Source: DATFYI01 sp035315125
GTDB taxonomy: Bacteria; Chloroflexota; Anaerolineae; Anaerolineales; Anaerolineaceae
Length of the DNA: 7,913 nucleotides
Assembly (NCBI GenBank): GCA_035315125.1
Contig: DATFYI010000089.1
Location: forward strand, 1-7,913
Direction: 5' to 3'
Of the stretch, positions 1 to 5,896 are shown in pieces; the first letter of the stretch is position 1; every line of letters begins with the position of its first letter. A program made the position numbers and the translations under genes. The notes below the pieces were generated by a model. That model did not search any database and had not been told where the DNA came from. It saw only the letters and a list, made by a program, of their open reading frames with translations.

Positions 1-72
1 TTGCCCTAACTCAGTTACCAGCTTGATCGTTTCTATTTTGAACTCTGCATTAAACCGCCTGCCTTTACCCAT
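1..72 (-). CDS. IS3-type transposase OrfA, N-terminal fragment (runs off the window)
   Basis: Only the first 24 residues are visible, starting MGKGRRFNAEFKIETIKLV. The basic 'RRF.AEFK.E.I.LV' opening is characteristic of the OrfA (helix-turn-helix, DNA-binding) protein of IS3/IS911-type insertion sequences, in which OrfA and OrfB are joined by programmed frameshifting to make the transposase. The ATG at 70-72 is preceded on the minus strand by AGGAG with suitable spacing (81-85 region), so this is a true gene start and not an internal fragment. The rest of OrfA and all of OrfB lie to the left of the window. Whether the element is intact cannot be judged. The family call rests on the start motif only; a related IS family with a similar N-terminus is possible. 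Confidence 0.7.
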   Translation of the reverse strand, partial: MGKGRRFNAEFKIETIKLVTELGQ

Positions 73-141
73 TCTTTTTCTCCTGGTAGTTCCCTAGTTC
101 TACCAGCTTTTCTTCGTGTCTACCAGATTGGGGTAGGCTCA
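1..141 (-). mobile_element. Edge of an IS3-type insertion sequence
   Basis: The transposase gene reads leftward, so its upstream terminal repeat should lie just to the right of position 72. Read on the minus strand from 141, the sequence opens TGAGCCTACCCCAATCTGG. It starts with TG and has the ACCCCAAT-type pattern that many IS3-family ends carry, so I place the outer boundary at about 141. The motif CTACCAG occurs at 100-106 and 120-126 and, inverted, as CTGGTAG at 83-89. These may be transposase-binding or 5'-leader structures. The other end is outside the window, so terminal repeats and target duplication cannot be confirmed. Confidence 0.5.
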
Positions 142-163
142 GACCTACGGGAGGATAAGAAAA
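142..163 (+). repeat. Dispersed repeat, copy A, abutting the IS edge
   Basis: The sequence GACCTACGGGAGGATAAGAA (then AA) matches, in inverted orientation, the stretch at 4181-4215. The alignment has one substitution (A for G) and lacks 13 bp that are tandemly duplicated in the other copy. The similarity begins right where the IS appears to end, which suggests that the IS inserted beside or into a short sequence that also occurs elsewhere. The match is short, so common descent is plausible but not proven. Confidence 0.4.
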
Positions 164-321
164 GAAAAAGCAACCGGGATGCAGCGGAAAAAAGGAATAA
201 TAAAGCCGGTCGCATATTCGTGGGGCACGCACAATGATCTTTCAGATAAATAAGACAGAGGCGTGAGCTCCTCCCTTTTCTGTTACTTGTGACCAAGAAA
301 GAACAACGAAGCCAGCATATT
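164..321. other. Non-coding stretch with no recognisable gene
   Basis: Between the IS edge and the hairpin at 322 I find no open frame with a believable start and ribosome-binding site on either strand. The sequence is purine-rich near 150-210. The phrase CATATTC followed by GTGGGG appears near 212-226 and in a longer form near 316-331, a possible weak duplication. Otherwise I see nothing in it. Confidence 0.5.
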
Positions 322-349
322 CATCGTGGGGTCTTTTGACCCCACGATG
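322..349 (-). terminator. Strong hairpin downstream of the surface-protein gene
   Basis: The arms CATCGTGGGGTC (322-333) and GACCCCACGATG (338-349) are a perfect 12-bp inverted repeat around a 4-base TTTT loop. It starts 33 bases past the stop codon of the minus-strand 1017-residue gene, the usual place for a transcription terminator. There is no clear U-tract directly after the stem in either direction, so it may be a processed or Rho-assisted 3' end, or an mRNA-stabilising structure, and not a textbook intrinsic terminator. Confidence 0.55.
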
Positions 350-381
350 TCTCTTTACGCTTCCAACTTTTATTATTTCCT

Positions 382-3300
382 TTACGGTGCCGCCGTATCT
401 ATAGGCGTTGGCGTAGCGCTCGGCTCGACCGTCGGTTCAATTGGCGTTGAGCTTGGGCCAGGTTCGACAGTCGGCTCTGTTGGGGTTGGGCTTGGGCTGG
501 GCTCGACCGTCGGCTCTGCTGGGATTGGGCTCGGGCTGGGTTCAATAGTCGCTGCAGCTGGCGTCGGCGTAGGACTTGCTACGACTGCCGGTTCATTGGT
601 CGTAGCCGTCAAAGTCGGCTCGGCCGTAGGCGTGGGTGTCTTCAGCACGGTTTGCCCCGCCAGGATGGTGAACCATCGTGGTGTGATCCAGGTCGATGTA
701 TTTCCGGCCGGGTCGTAAGCTTCTACCGTCCAATAATAAAGTCCCTCCCCAATGCTGACCGGCAGCTTATAGCTGGTCACGTTGCCAAGCTGGATATTCG
801 GCGGATCAGTGTCGAGGGGGGCAGAGCCGGAGGCGAACCAGACGTAGTAGCCGGCCGCGTTCGGCACACTGCTCCAGCTCAACGCCAGCTGCGGGTTGGT
901 CACCGCCCCGTTATTCGCCGGGCTGAGCAGGGTAGGGGCTGCCAACGGTGGTGCATAATAGGTGAAAGTGCGTACGGCGCTCCAGGCCCCCGGCGCACCG
1001 CTAGAACTGAGGCCGCGCACGCGCCAGTAATAAGTCTGATGCCCACCTGCAGCTGGGAGAGGATCGGTGGGGTTATCGAGGGGCATACCCCATGCAGTTG
1101 TAGTCGAACTGAGATCCGCGCTGAATGTGAATGGATTTACAGGCAGGGGCAAAAAGTTCGAAAAGGGCGAAACCTGCACTTCATACGAGCTGGCATAGGC
1201 TACGTTGCTTAAGATGATGTTATTGACCGTCGCTGGTCCAAGCGCAGCCTTATCAGCCGGGTACAGCAGACCCGGCGCGGCCGGCACCGGGCTATTGATA
1301 AATAACTGATAATACTGGTCAGTTGGATAAGGCGCCACCGCAGGATGTATTACACCATTTACAGTTACTTGCCAGGTGTATTGGCCGGGGTTCAGCGGCG
1401 CTGTCGGAGTGTAGCTTGTGCCCACGAGATTATTTTCTGTTATGGTCGTGGGTCCGGGCCCGTTGACTGTCAAATCATAAGTGACTCCACTTTGAGGAAA
1501 AGCTGCCCATTTGAAAGTGGGTTGGGGGTTGCTGGTGATGGCGCCGGGCGCCGGTGAGTTCTGCAGCGGGATGAAGAAATCGCCGAATACACTGTCAGCC
1601 GATTTATTCCCGTAAGCGTCCACGGCCTGAACATACCAGATTACTTCGCCATAAGCCAGCGGCGTGCTGGGCGTGTAGCTGGATTTTGTGATCAAGGAGG
1701 TAGTGGACATGGTCATTCCATTGGACCAGCCACCCAATAAATAACCCACCGCCCCCGGCACCGCCGTCCAGCTAAAGGTCGGCTTGCCCGTGCTGGAAAG
1801 GTCGAAATTAGGCGGCGACAGCAGCGTGGGGGCGGCCGGCTGTGTGGTATTGTATGTAAAGGACCACACCGGGCTCCACGGGCTATCTTCTACGGGACCA
1901 TCAGCTCGCACGCGCCAGTAGTACGTCGTCCCACTTTGCAAACTTATGGGGATTGACGATTGGTCAGAGGATGTCACCCAACCATCAAGAACTGGTTCAA
2001 ATGATGAGACGACGCTCAGTTCTATCTCGCTTTCCAAACCACTTCCTTTCACGCTCCAGGACAAGGTGGGGGCTGTATGCGTCAAGGTATTGTTCTTAGG
2101 GCTAATGAGCGTCGGCGCAGCCGGGGCAGCTGGCTGGGGAGGAGCAATAACCGTGAGGAAAGAGAAATCATCCCCTGGGCTTGAATTACCGGCCGCATCT
2201 GTGGCAATTACCCACCATTGATATAGGTCGCCGGCTAGCAGGGCAGTATCTTTGGAGGACATGCTGTAGCTGGTGGCGGTAAGACCGGATTTATCGAGAC
2301 TTATGCTTTCCCCGGTGCTCTTGCACGCTACCGTCAGCTCATAACTGACAGCCCCGGCGCTCTTGGCCCATTTGAAAGTTGGTCGGGTATTTGTGGTGGC
2401 TGACTCATCGTACGGGCTCAGCAGCAGCGGGTCCGGTGGCGGGGTAGTATCGATGGTAAACTTCCCCGTCGCACTCCACTTGCCCACCGCGCCATACGCA
2501 TTGATGGCCCGCACCCGCCAGTAATAATTCCCATCATCTAAACCTACACCGGGCTTAAAGCTCGAGGAATTGGACTCATGCGCTACCGGATGGGCAAAGC
2601 TGGATACCGTATCCACCTGCATCCCGTAGGTAAACGGTGAACCGGGGACGTTACTTGCCAGCCCACTCCAGGAGAAAGTTGGAGTAATATCCTTGGTAGG
2701 TGATGTCACATTCAGGCCGAGCCCGGTCGGGGCCGGCGGCAGCGCCTGGGTCACAACCACCACCCAGGGGTTTATCGTACAATCCCTGAACCCGGCGCTA
2801 TCCGTAACACATACACCCCAGTACCATGGTCCATAATCAAGCGGGCTGGGCGGCGTGTATTTTGTCAACGTGCTGCCGGAAGCAATCGCAGTGCCAGTAT
2901 AGTCGATGGAAGAGGTTGGAGACAGGTAAAATTCGTACCACACCGCACCGGGCGCCGCCGCCCAGCTAAAGGTGGGCGTTTGCGTGGTCGCATAAGCGCC
3001 ATCGCTCGGGCTTTGCTGCACGGTCACGGTAAACTGGCCGACAAGTGACCATACCCCCGCATCCATGCTCGATCCCACGGCTTGAACTTGCCAGTAATAG
3101 GTCGTTCCATACATCAAGCCATCCGTCAGTTGAACGGTATAGGATGCCGTCGGGACAACCGTGAAAAACACCATATTCGAAAAAATCGGATCCGTGGCGA
3201 CCTGGAGTAAATAAAAGGTGGCTCCTGGCTCCGCCGTCCAGCTCAGCTTTGGCGTCAACGTGGTTAGGTTGGCCCGATCGGCTGGCGCAGTGAGCTGCGG

Positions 3301-3435
3301 CGCAGGCGGAGGAGGGAGAGGGTTCGAGGCCTGCGCCTGCCCGTGCAGGCTTACGAACAGAGCCAGCACTATCGCCAGAAACAAGGCGACCTGAAAGGGC
3401 TTCAACGAAGATAATAACCGCGCTTTGGTGAACAT
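382..3435 (-). CDS. Secreted multi-module Fn3/Ig-like surface protein with Thr/Pro-rich tail
   Basis: An exported 1017-residue protein, probably a surface or adhesive structural protein; no catalytic domain is visible. Residues 1-36 form a signal peptide: a basic start, a hydrophobic run at about 15-30, and an AQA cleavage site before Ser37. Nine modules of about 90-110 residues follow (roughly 44-137, 138-229, 232-328, 332-428, 437-528, 532-622, 624-713, 716-826, 829-925). Most carry 'P.L..P....T..P.FSW....GA..Y.L.V' near the start and 'YYWRV.A.D..G..S.W' near the end, the pattern of Fn3/Ig-like beta-sandwich domains. Residues 930-1017 are a low-complexity Thr/Pro/Glu tail with four 13-residue repeats. 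No LPXTG, SLH or C-terminal membrane segment is seen, so the mode of attachment is unknown. The start at 3433-3435 is chosen because AGGAG lies 7 bases upstream and the signal peptide begins there. Overlapping plus-strand frames are shadows of this gene. Confidence 0.88.
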   Translation of the reverse strand: MFTKARLLSSLKPFQVALFLAIVLALFVSLHGQAQASNPLPPPPAPQLTAPADRANLTTLTPKLSWTAEPGATFYLLQVATDPIFSNMVFFTVVPTASYTVQLTDGLMYGTTYYWQVQAVGSSMDAGVWSLVGQFTVTVQQSPSDGAYATTQTPTFSWAAAPGAVWYEFYLSPTSSIDYTGTAIASGSTLTKYTPPSPLDYGPWYWGVCVTDSAGFRDCTINPWVVVVTQALPPAPTGLGLNVTSPTKDITPTFSWSGLASNVPGSPFTYGMQVDTVSSFAHPVAHESNSSSFKPGVGLDDGNYYWRVRAINAYGAVGKWSATGKFTIDTTPPPDPLLLSPYDESATTNTRPTFKWAKSAGAVSYELTVACKSTGESISLDKSGLTATSYSMSSKDTALLAGDLYQWWVIATDAAGNSSPGDDFSFLTVIAPPQPAAPAAPTLISPKNNTLTHTAPTLSWSVKGSGLESEIELSVVSSFEPVLDGWVTSSDQSSIPISLQSGTTYYWRVRADGPVEDSPWSPVWSFTYNTTQPAAPTLLSPPNFDLSSTGKPTFSWTAVPGAVGYLLGGWSNGMTMSTTSLITKSSYTPSTPLAYGEVIWYVQAVDAYGNKSADSVFGDFFIPLQNSPAPGAITSNPQPTFKWAAFPQSGVTYDLTVNGPGPTTITENNLVGTSYTPTAPLNPGQYTWQVTVNGVIHPAVAPYPTDQYYQLFINSPVPAAPGLLYPADKAALGPATVNNIILSNVAYASSYEVQVSPFSNFLPLPVNPFTFSADLSSTTTAWGMPLDNPTDPLPAAGGHQTYYWRVRGLSSSGAPGAWSAVRTFTYYAPPLAAPTLLSPANNGAVTNPQLALSWSSVPNAAGYYVWFASGSAPLDTDPPNIQLGNVTSYKLPVSIGEGLYYWTVEAYDPAGNTSTWITPRWFTILAGQTVLKTPTPTAEPTLTATTNEPAVVASPTPTPAAATIEPSPSPIPAEPTVEPSPSPTPTEPTVEPGPSSTPIEPTVEPSATPTPIDTAAP
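422..577 (-). repeat. Four tandem 39-bp units in the surface-protein gene tail
   Basis: Units lie at 422-460, 461-499, 500-538 and 539-577, each 39 bp, the first three most alike and the last more diverged. In protein phase (391-546) they encode four 13-residue units of the form (I/V)EP.PSPTP.EPT, residues 964-1015. The unit length is a multiple of three, so copy number can change without shifting the frame. Tails of this kind act as flexible, extended linkers or sites of O-glycosylation in other surface proteins; that role here is inferred. Confidence 0.85.
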
Positions 3436-3521
3436 AGTGCATCTCCTACTGAATTGATATGGACAAATGTTACGTAGGTTTTCTTGCTGTGGTTGTTAAA
3501 GAACCGGATTGTTATCTACCG

Positions 3522-3719
3522 CTAATGCAGCTTGAAAGAGCAGGACGGAAACCCTTTCTCCTGGGCTTCCGTCCTCAGTTTTATAAGCTGCTGAGATAGG
3601 ATAATTTCTGCTGCCGCAGGTGCAGGTGTTCTTCCTGCCGCAGGTGCAGGTGCTCCTACGGCCCGAGCTGATCGCCCGGCTCCGGTCAAAAGCCGGCTTG
3701 GCCTTAAAGTCTCGTCCAT
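3522..3719 (-). CDS. Doubtful small protein of 65 residues, Ala/Pro-rich centre
   Basis: The frame runs from ATG at 3717-3719 to TAG at 3522-3524 and has a GGGGA sequence a few bases upstream as a possible ribosome-binding site. The predicted protein is basic at the N-terminus, has an Ala/Pro-rich middle with a duplicated PAPAA block (about residues 24-37), and ends in a polar helix-like stretch (LSQQLIKLRTEAQEKG). It has no signal peptide, membrane segment or family that I recognise. It lies 86 bp upstream of the surface-protein gene in the same direction, so it could be a leader gene of that transcript. The internal repeats and a hairpin at its 3' end argue equally for non-coding repeat DNA. 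Confidence 0.27.
   Translation of the reverse strand: MDETLRPSRLLTGAGRSARAVGAPAPAAGRTPAPAAAEIILSQQLIKLRTEAQEKGFPSCSFKLH
3542..3575. other. Stem-loop with 9-bp perfect outer stem
   Basis: The arms AGGACGGAA (3542-3550) and TTCCGTCCT (3567-3575) are perfectly complementary, with an inner CCC/GGG pairing (3552-3554 with 3563-3565) around an 8-base loop. On the plus strand it is followed by CAGTTTTATA, a weak T-rich tail as for a terminator. However, no plus-strand gene runs into it, so it may instead fold in the minus-strand leader upstream of the surface-protein gene. Confidence 0.45.
3611..3652. repeat. Direct repeat, two 18-bp copies, 24-bp period
   Basis: CTGCCGCAGGTGCAGGTG occurs identically at 3611-3628 and 3635-3652, a period of 24 bp (eight codons). 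Each copy also contains the sub-repeat GCAGGTGCAGGTG. If the minus-strand frame at 3522-3719 is translated, this becomes the duplicated PAPAA block. Confidence 0.7.
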
Positions 3720-3768
3720 GTTTTCCCCATTGCTGCGAATGGCTTTTTCAATCTAGGGATTATTTAGA

Positions 3769-3801
3769 CCATTAATCTCACGATCCCCGAACGATTAATG
3801 G
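3769..3801. promoter_or_regulatory. Perfect 9-bp dyad, possible operator
   Basis: CCATTAATC (3769-3777) and GATTAATGG (3793-3801) form a perfect inverted repeat with a 15-base spacer, in AT-rich DNA 50-80 bp upstream of the possible minus-strand start at 3719. AT-rich hexamers resembling -10 boxes lie just beyond it (3805-3835). Such a dyad is typical of a repressor or activator site, but no regulator is encoded nearby and no clear -35/-10 pair could be fixed. Confidence 0.35.
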
Positions 3802-3869
3802 ATCATTATATTATTGACCGAAATTATATAAAATAGTTTACATCGACTTAGATCATTTTACATTAGAGG

Positions 3870-3900
3870 AGGGGCTGGCCAGAAATACCGGATAGCCCCT
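3870..3900 (-). terminator. Hairpin after the CxxC mini-ORF
   Basis: AGGGGCT (3870-3876) and AGCCCCT (3894-3900) form a 7-bp GC-rich stem with a 17-base loop. On the minus strand it lies 9 bases past the stop codon of the small frame at 3910-4014. It is followed by CCTCTAATG and not by a U-tract, so terminator activity is uncertain. Its position directly after that stop is a modest point in favour of the mini-ORF being transcribed. Confidence 0.35.
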
Positions 3901-3909
3901 GCTCTGGCA

Positions 3910-4014
3910 TCACTCTTTCGACACCAGAAGCTGTTGATGTGTCTTGCCGCAGTGCCCGCAGGTGAGCTGACCTCCTGACCGAGTATGGTCTATTCTCACA
4001 CGGTTTATAATCAT
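3910..4014 (-). CDS. Possible 34-residue zinc-knuckle peptide or gene remnant
   Basis: The minus-strand frame from ATG at 4012-4014 to TGA at 3910-3912 encodes MIINRVRIDHTRSGG, then QLTCGHCGKTHQQLLVSKE. The CGHCGKTH segment is a typical half zinc ribbon (C-x2-C-G-K), here with two nearby histidines (His at CGHC and at KTH). The frame stays open upstream of the ATG to a TGA at about 4090, so this could equally be the end of a decayed longer protein. The ribosome-binding site (AATAGG) is weak. Zinc-ribbon tails of this sort are found in many transposases and small regulators, so I assign no function. Confidence 0.33.
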   Translation of the reverse strand: MIINRVRIDHTRSGGQLTCGHCGKTHQQLLVSKE

Positions 4015-4180
4015 ATATTTGCCTATTTTGGCAATACTTCTCTCAGAGTCCAAATCCGGGTAAAGCGTGGAATGAAATAGTAGATAGCGACATCACTCAG
4101 CCATCAAATAAGGTGAAATGAAAAAAAGCTTAAAAATAGGGATTTTAGAAAGGCATGGATTAAAAGAAAAATTTTGAGTT
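4015..4180. other. AT-rich non-coding stretch
   Basis: No convincing gene was found here. A plus-strand 19-codon frame (4118-4177) has an AAGGTGA-like sequence in front of its ATG and encodes a short Lys-rich peptide, but it is too short to support. The minus strand holds short open frames leading into the CxxC mini-ORF. Confidence 0.4.
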
Positions 4181-4215
4181 TTTTCTTATCCCCCCGCAGG
4201 ATCCCCCCGTAGGTC
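4181..4215 (-). repeat. Dispersed repeat, copy B, with 13-bp tandem duplication
   Basis: On the plus strand, 4188-4200 (ATCCCCCCGCAGG) and 4201-4213 (ATCCCCCCGTAGG) are adjacent 13-bp units differing at one base. Read on the minus strand, the whole block starts GACCTACGGGGGGAT and ends GATAAGAAAA, matching copy A at 142-163 apart from the extra unit and one base. It sits 17 bp past the stop codon of the deacetylase gene, in the 3' untranslated region. Confidence 0.5.
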
Positions 4216-4231
4216 CCTGTAAAATTTCTTC

Positions 4232-5080
4232 TTACTTAAATTTCTTAACCCTTTCAGCCACGTCCAGGGCAAAGTGGTTGATATACTCCTGCACAAAGGT
4301 TGAAATATCCAGGGCAGGGTCGCTCACCAGGGGGGTCAGGTCCATGGCAAAGCTTAGGCCGGTGGCCGTATCGGTATCGTGTGCTGCCAAAAAAGTGGCG
4401 TTAGCGCGCCGGCGTCCCAGGCTGGCCAGATCATAGCGTTTCCCGCCGCCAATCTGTGAATCGAATACGCCCAGCAGAGCGGCTTGCAGATTCTCGTGCA
4501 CCGAGAGATCGAAACAGACCTTGTCTTCATCCGCCAGCCAGTCCAGGTCACGCCACACCTCGCAGCCGTACAGTCTCTGCGGCCTGTGCTCGGGCGGCAG
4601 GCTGCGGAGCGCTTCGATCACCCGCAAGCCAACACTGACGTGGGTATCATGCCTATCCGCCAGGTTGTGGGTATAGACAATTTCAGGTCTGGCCAATTCG
4701 AACAGTTGCATCAGGTTGGCGACCATATCTTTGTTCGCGCGGTCTTTTACACTGTCGCTCGGGTAATTTAAAAGCGCCAGGGCGCTGTATTCGCCCAGCA
4801 CTGCGGCTTTTTTTTGCTCTTTGCGCCTCACCATCTGCATTTCAGCATCGGAATAGTCCTTATACAGGCCATCGCGCGGCGATCCGCTGCCATTGGTAAC
4901 AACCACCGCCGTAAACCATTTCTCCGGTTGCTGGAAACACTGCAAAACGCCGTCGCACGCCATCATTTCAATATCATCCTGGTGGGCGCTGATGGCCATG
5001 TGGGTCGTTCGTTGCAAGGCCGCTTCGACCGGCAGGCCATCGGGCACAAAGATCTCAGCAGTCTCAAGTCTTAATTTCAT
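4232..5080 (-). CDS. PIG-L/LmbE-family zinc-dependent N-deacetylase
   Basis: A 282-residue cytoplasmic enzyme of the PIG-L (LmbE-like) family, zinc hydrolases that remove N-acetyl groups from amino sugars such as GlcNAc conjugates. The first metal motif is AHQDDIE at residues 32-38 (His33 and Asp36 as likely zinc ligands, Asp35 as likely general base). The second is THNLADRHDTH at 137-147, with His147 as the likely third ligand and His144 as a likely catalytic partner. The usual Pro of AHPDD is Gln34 here. The segment VVVTNGSGSPRDG (59-71) is also family-typical. No signal peptide is present and the length is normal for the family. The start is firm: AGGAGGAG (5084-5091 complement) lies directly upstream. 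The gene is divergent from the GPP34 gene, with 121 bp between starts. The substrate cannot be told from sequence; an envelope sugar or a small-molecule glycoside are both possible. Confidence 0.88.
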   Translation of the reverse strand: MKLRLETAEIFVPDGLPVEAALQRTTHMAISAHQDDIEMMACDGVLQCFQQPEKWFTAVVVTNGSGSPRDGLYKDYSDAEMQMVRRKEQKKAAVLGEYSALALLNYPSDSVKDRANKDMVANLMQLFELARPEIVYTHNLADRHDTHVSVGLRVIEALRSLPPEHRPQRLYGCEVWRDLDWLADEDKVCFDLSVHENLQAALLGVFDSQIGGGKRYDLASLGRRRANATFLAAHDTDTATGLSFAMDLTPLVSDPALDISTFVQEYINHFALDVAERVKKFK

Positions 5081-5162
5081 GATCTCCTCCTGGACATTTG
5101 GCAGAACAAAAAAAAGAGATACAAATCATTAAAATCCAATTAACAAATCCTTAAATTCGATA

Positions 5163-5171
5163 TGGTATAGT
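5163..5171 (+). promoter_or_regulatory. Probable extended -10 promoter element of the GPP34 gene
   Basis: TGGTATAGT fits an extended -10 (TGn followed by TATAAT with one mismatch), 31 bp before the GPP34 start codon, leaving room for a short leader. No good -35 box sits at 17 bp, which extended -10 promoters tolerate. The surrounding 5100-5190 is strongly AT-rich, as expected for a divergent promoter region also serving the deacetylase gene on the other strand, for which I could not fix boxes. Confidence 0.4.
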
Positions 5172-5201
5172 ATAAACTAGACAGATTATAGCGGAGGCCG
5201 A

Positions 5202-5876
5202 ATGCTCATTCTACCCGAAGAACTCTTTATTCTCGCTTTAGATGGCGAAAAAGGGAATATTCCGGGCAGCCTTACACTCCAGTTACAATACGGCGTGAGC
5301 GGCGCATTGTTGGCCGAATTGGCTTTAATGGGCAAGATTGGCCTGGATGATAAAAAGAAGCTGGTGCTTTTAGACAGCAGCCTGTGCGGTGATGATCTTC
5401 TAGATCGGGTTACTACCAAAATTCTGCACTCCGACCGTTTGCGGAAAATGAATCATTGGGTTAAATTATTTGGCAGCAACTCAAAAAAGACCTATAAAGA
5501 ACTGGGTGAACGGTTGGTTGAAAAGGGCATTTTGAAAAAAGAACCCAGGAAGTATTTGTGGGTTATTCCAAGCGAAGCTTTTGCAGAAAAAGATGCTCCG
5601 GCCAAATATCTCATCAAGGCCAAATTACGGGCAGTAGTTCTGACCAACAAAAAACCGGAAGCGGACGTTTTGACGCTGTTGAATCTGGTCAAGGCTTGCA
5701 ATATGCTGGATATTATTTTCACCAAAGATGAGCTAAAAATGGCCCGCAAGCTGGTCGACAAAAAAATTCAGGAGCAGACCATCTCCAAAGAGCTCGCCGA
5801 AACCCTGCAGGAAATTGAATCTGCCGCCCTGGCAGGTGTATTTGCTTCTGTTCCCGTTAATTTTATTGTAATTTAG
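5202..5876 (+). CDS. GPP34 (GOLPH3/Vps74-like) family protein
   Basis: A 224-residue soluble protein of the GPP34 family (Pfam GPP34). Eukaryotic members (GOLPH3, Vps74) bind PI4P on Golgi membranes and hold glycosyltransferases there; the role of bacterial members is largely unknown. Family marks are EELFILALDGEKGNI (6-20), the YGVSGALLAELALMGKI block (30-46), CGDDLLDRV (62-70) and the ERLVEKGILKKE segment (103-114), spread over the full domain. The C-terminal half is Lys-rich and helical (LTLLNLVKACN, 157-167) and ends in a short hydrophobic segment (AALAGVFASV.VNFIVI). From memory of the human protein, the Trp and first Arg of its PI4P pocket correspond to non-conserved positions here (Pro/Gly near 21-22, Ser33), so PI4P binding is not expected. 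The start has GGAGG at 5193-5197, four bases ahead of the ATG. It is the only firm plus-strand gene in the window. Confidence 0.87.
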   Translation: MLILPEELFILALDGEKGNIPGSLTLQLQYGVSGALLAELALMGKIGLDDKKKLVLLDSSLCGDDLLDRVTTKILHSDRLRKMNHWVKLFGSNSKKTYKELGERLVEKGILKKEPRKYLWVIPSEAFAEKDAPAKYLIKAKLRAVVLTNKKPEADVLTLLNLVKACNMLDIIFTKDELKMARKLVDKKIQEQTISKELAETLQEIESAALAGVFASVPVNFIVI

Positions 5877-5896
5877 AGACGTAACTTACGAATGAC

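Noticed and set aside
142..156. CCTACGGGAGG, identical to part of a conserved 16S rRNA site
   Set aside because: The flanking bases do not continue as 16S rRNA and no other rRNA sequence is present; the match is by chance.
422..577. Possible CRISPR array
   Set aside because: The 39-bp units are contiguous with no unique spacers and are in frame with a protein-coding tail.
326..718. Gly/Val-rich plus-strand open frame
   Set aside because: It is the complement of the Thr/Pro-rich repeat tail of the minus-strand surface protein; its apparent repeats come from the 39-bp units, and its start lies inside the hairpin at 322-349.
652..3442. Other long open frames overlapping the surface-protein gene (plus 652-1212, 1345-1557, 1946-2221; minus 2966-3442)
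   Set aside because: None shows family motifs or a ribosome-binding site fitting its start, and all overlap a gene with a signal peptide and clear module pattern.
3814..3842. Plus-strand TTGACC with a downstream AT-rich box as a promoter
   Set aside because: At 17-bp spacing the -10 position reads TTTACA, a poor match, and no plus-strand gene follows.
4118..4177. 19-codon plus-strand frame with an AAGGTGA-like sequence upstream
   Set aside because: It is too short and low in complexity (Lys-rich, AT-rich DNA), with no supporting structure around it.
4354..5132. Open frames on both strands overlapping the deacetylase gene
   Set aside because: The PIG-L frame has both metal motifs and a strong ribosome-binding site; the others are uncharacteristic shadow frames.
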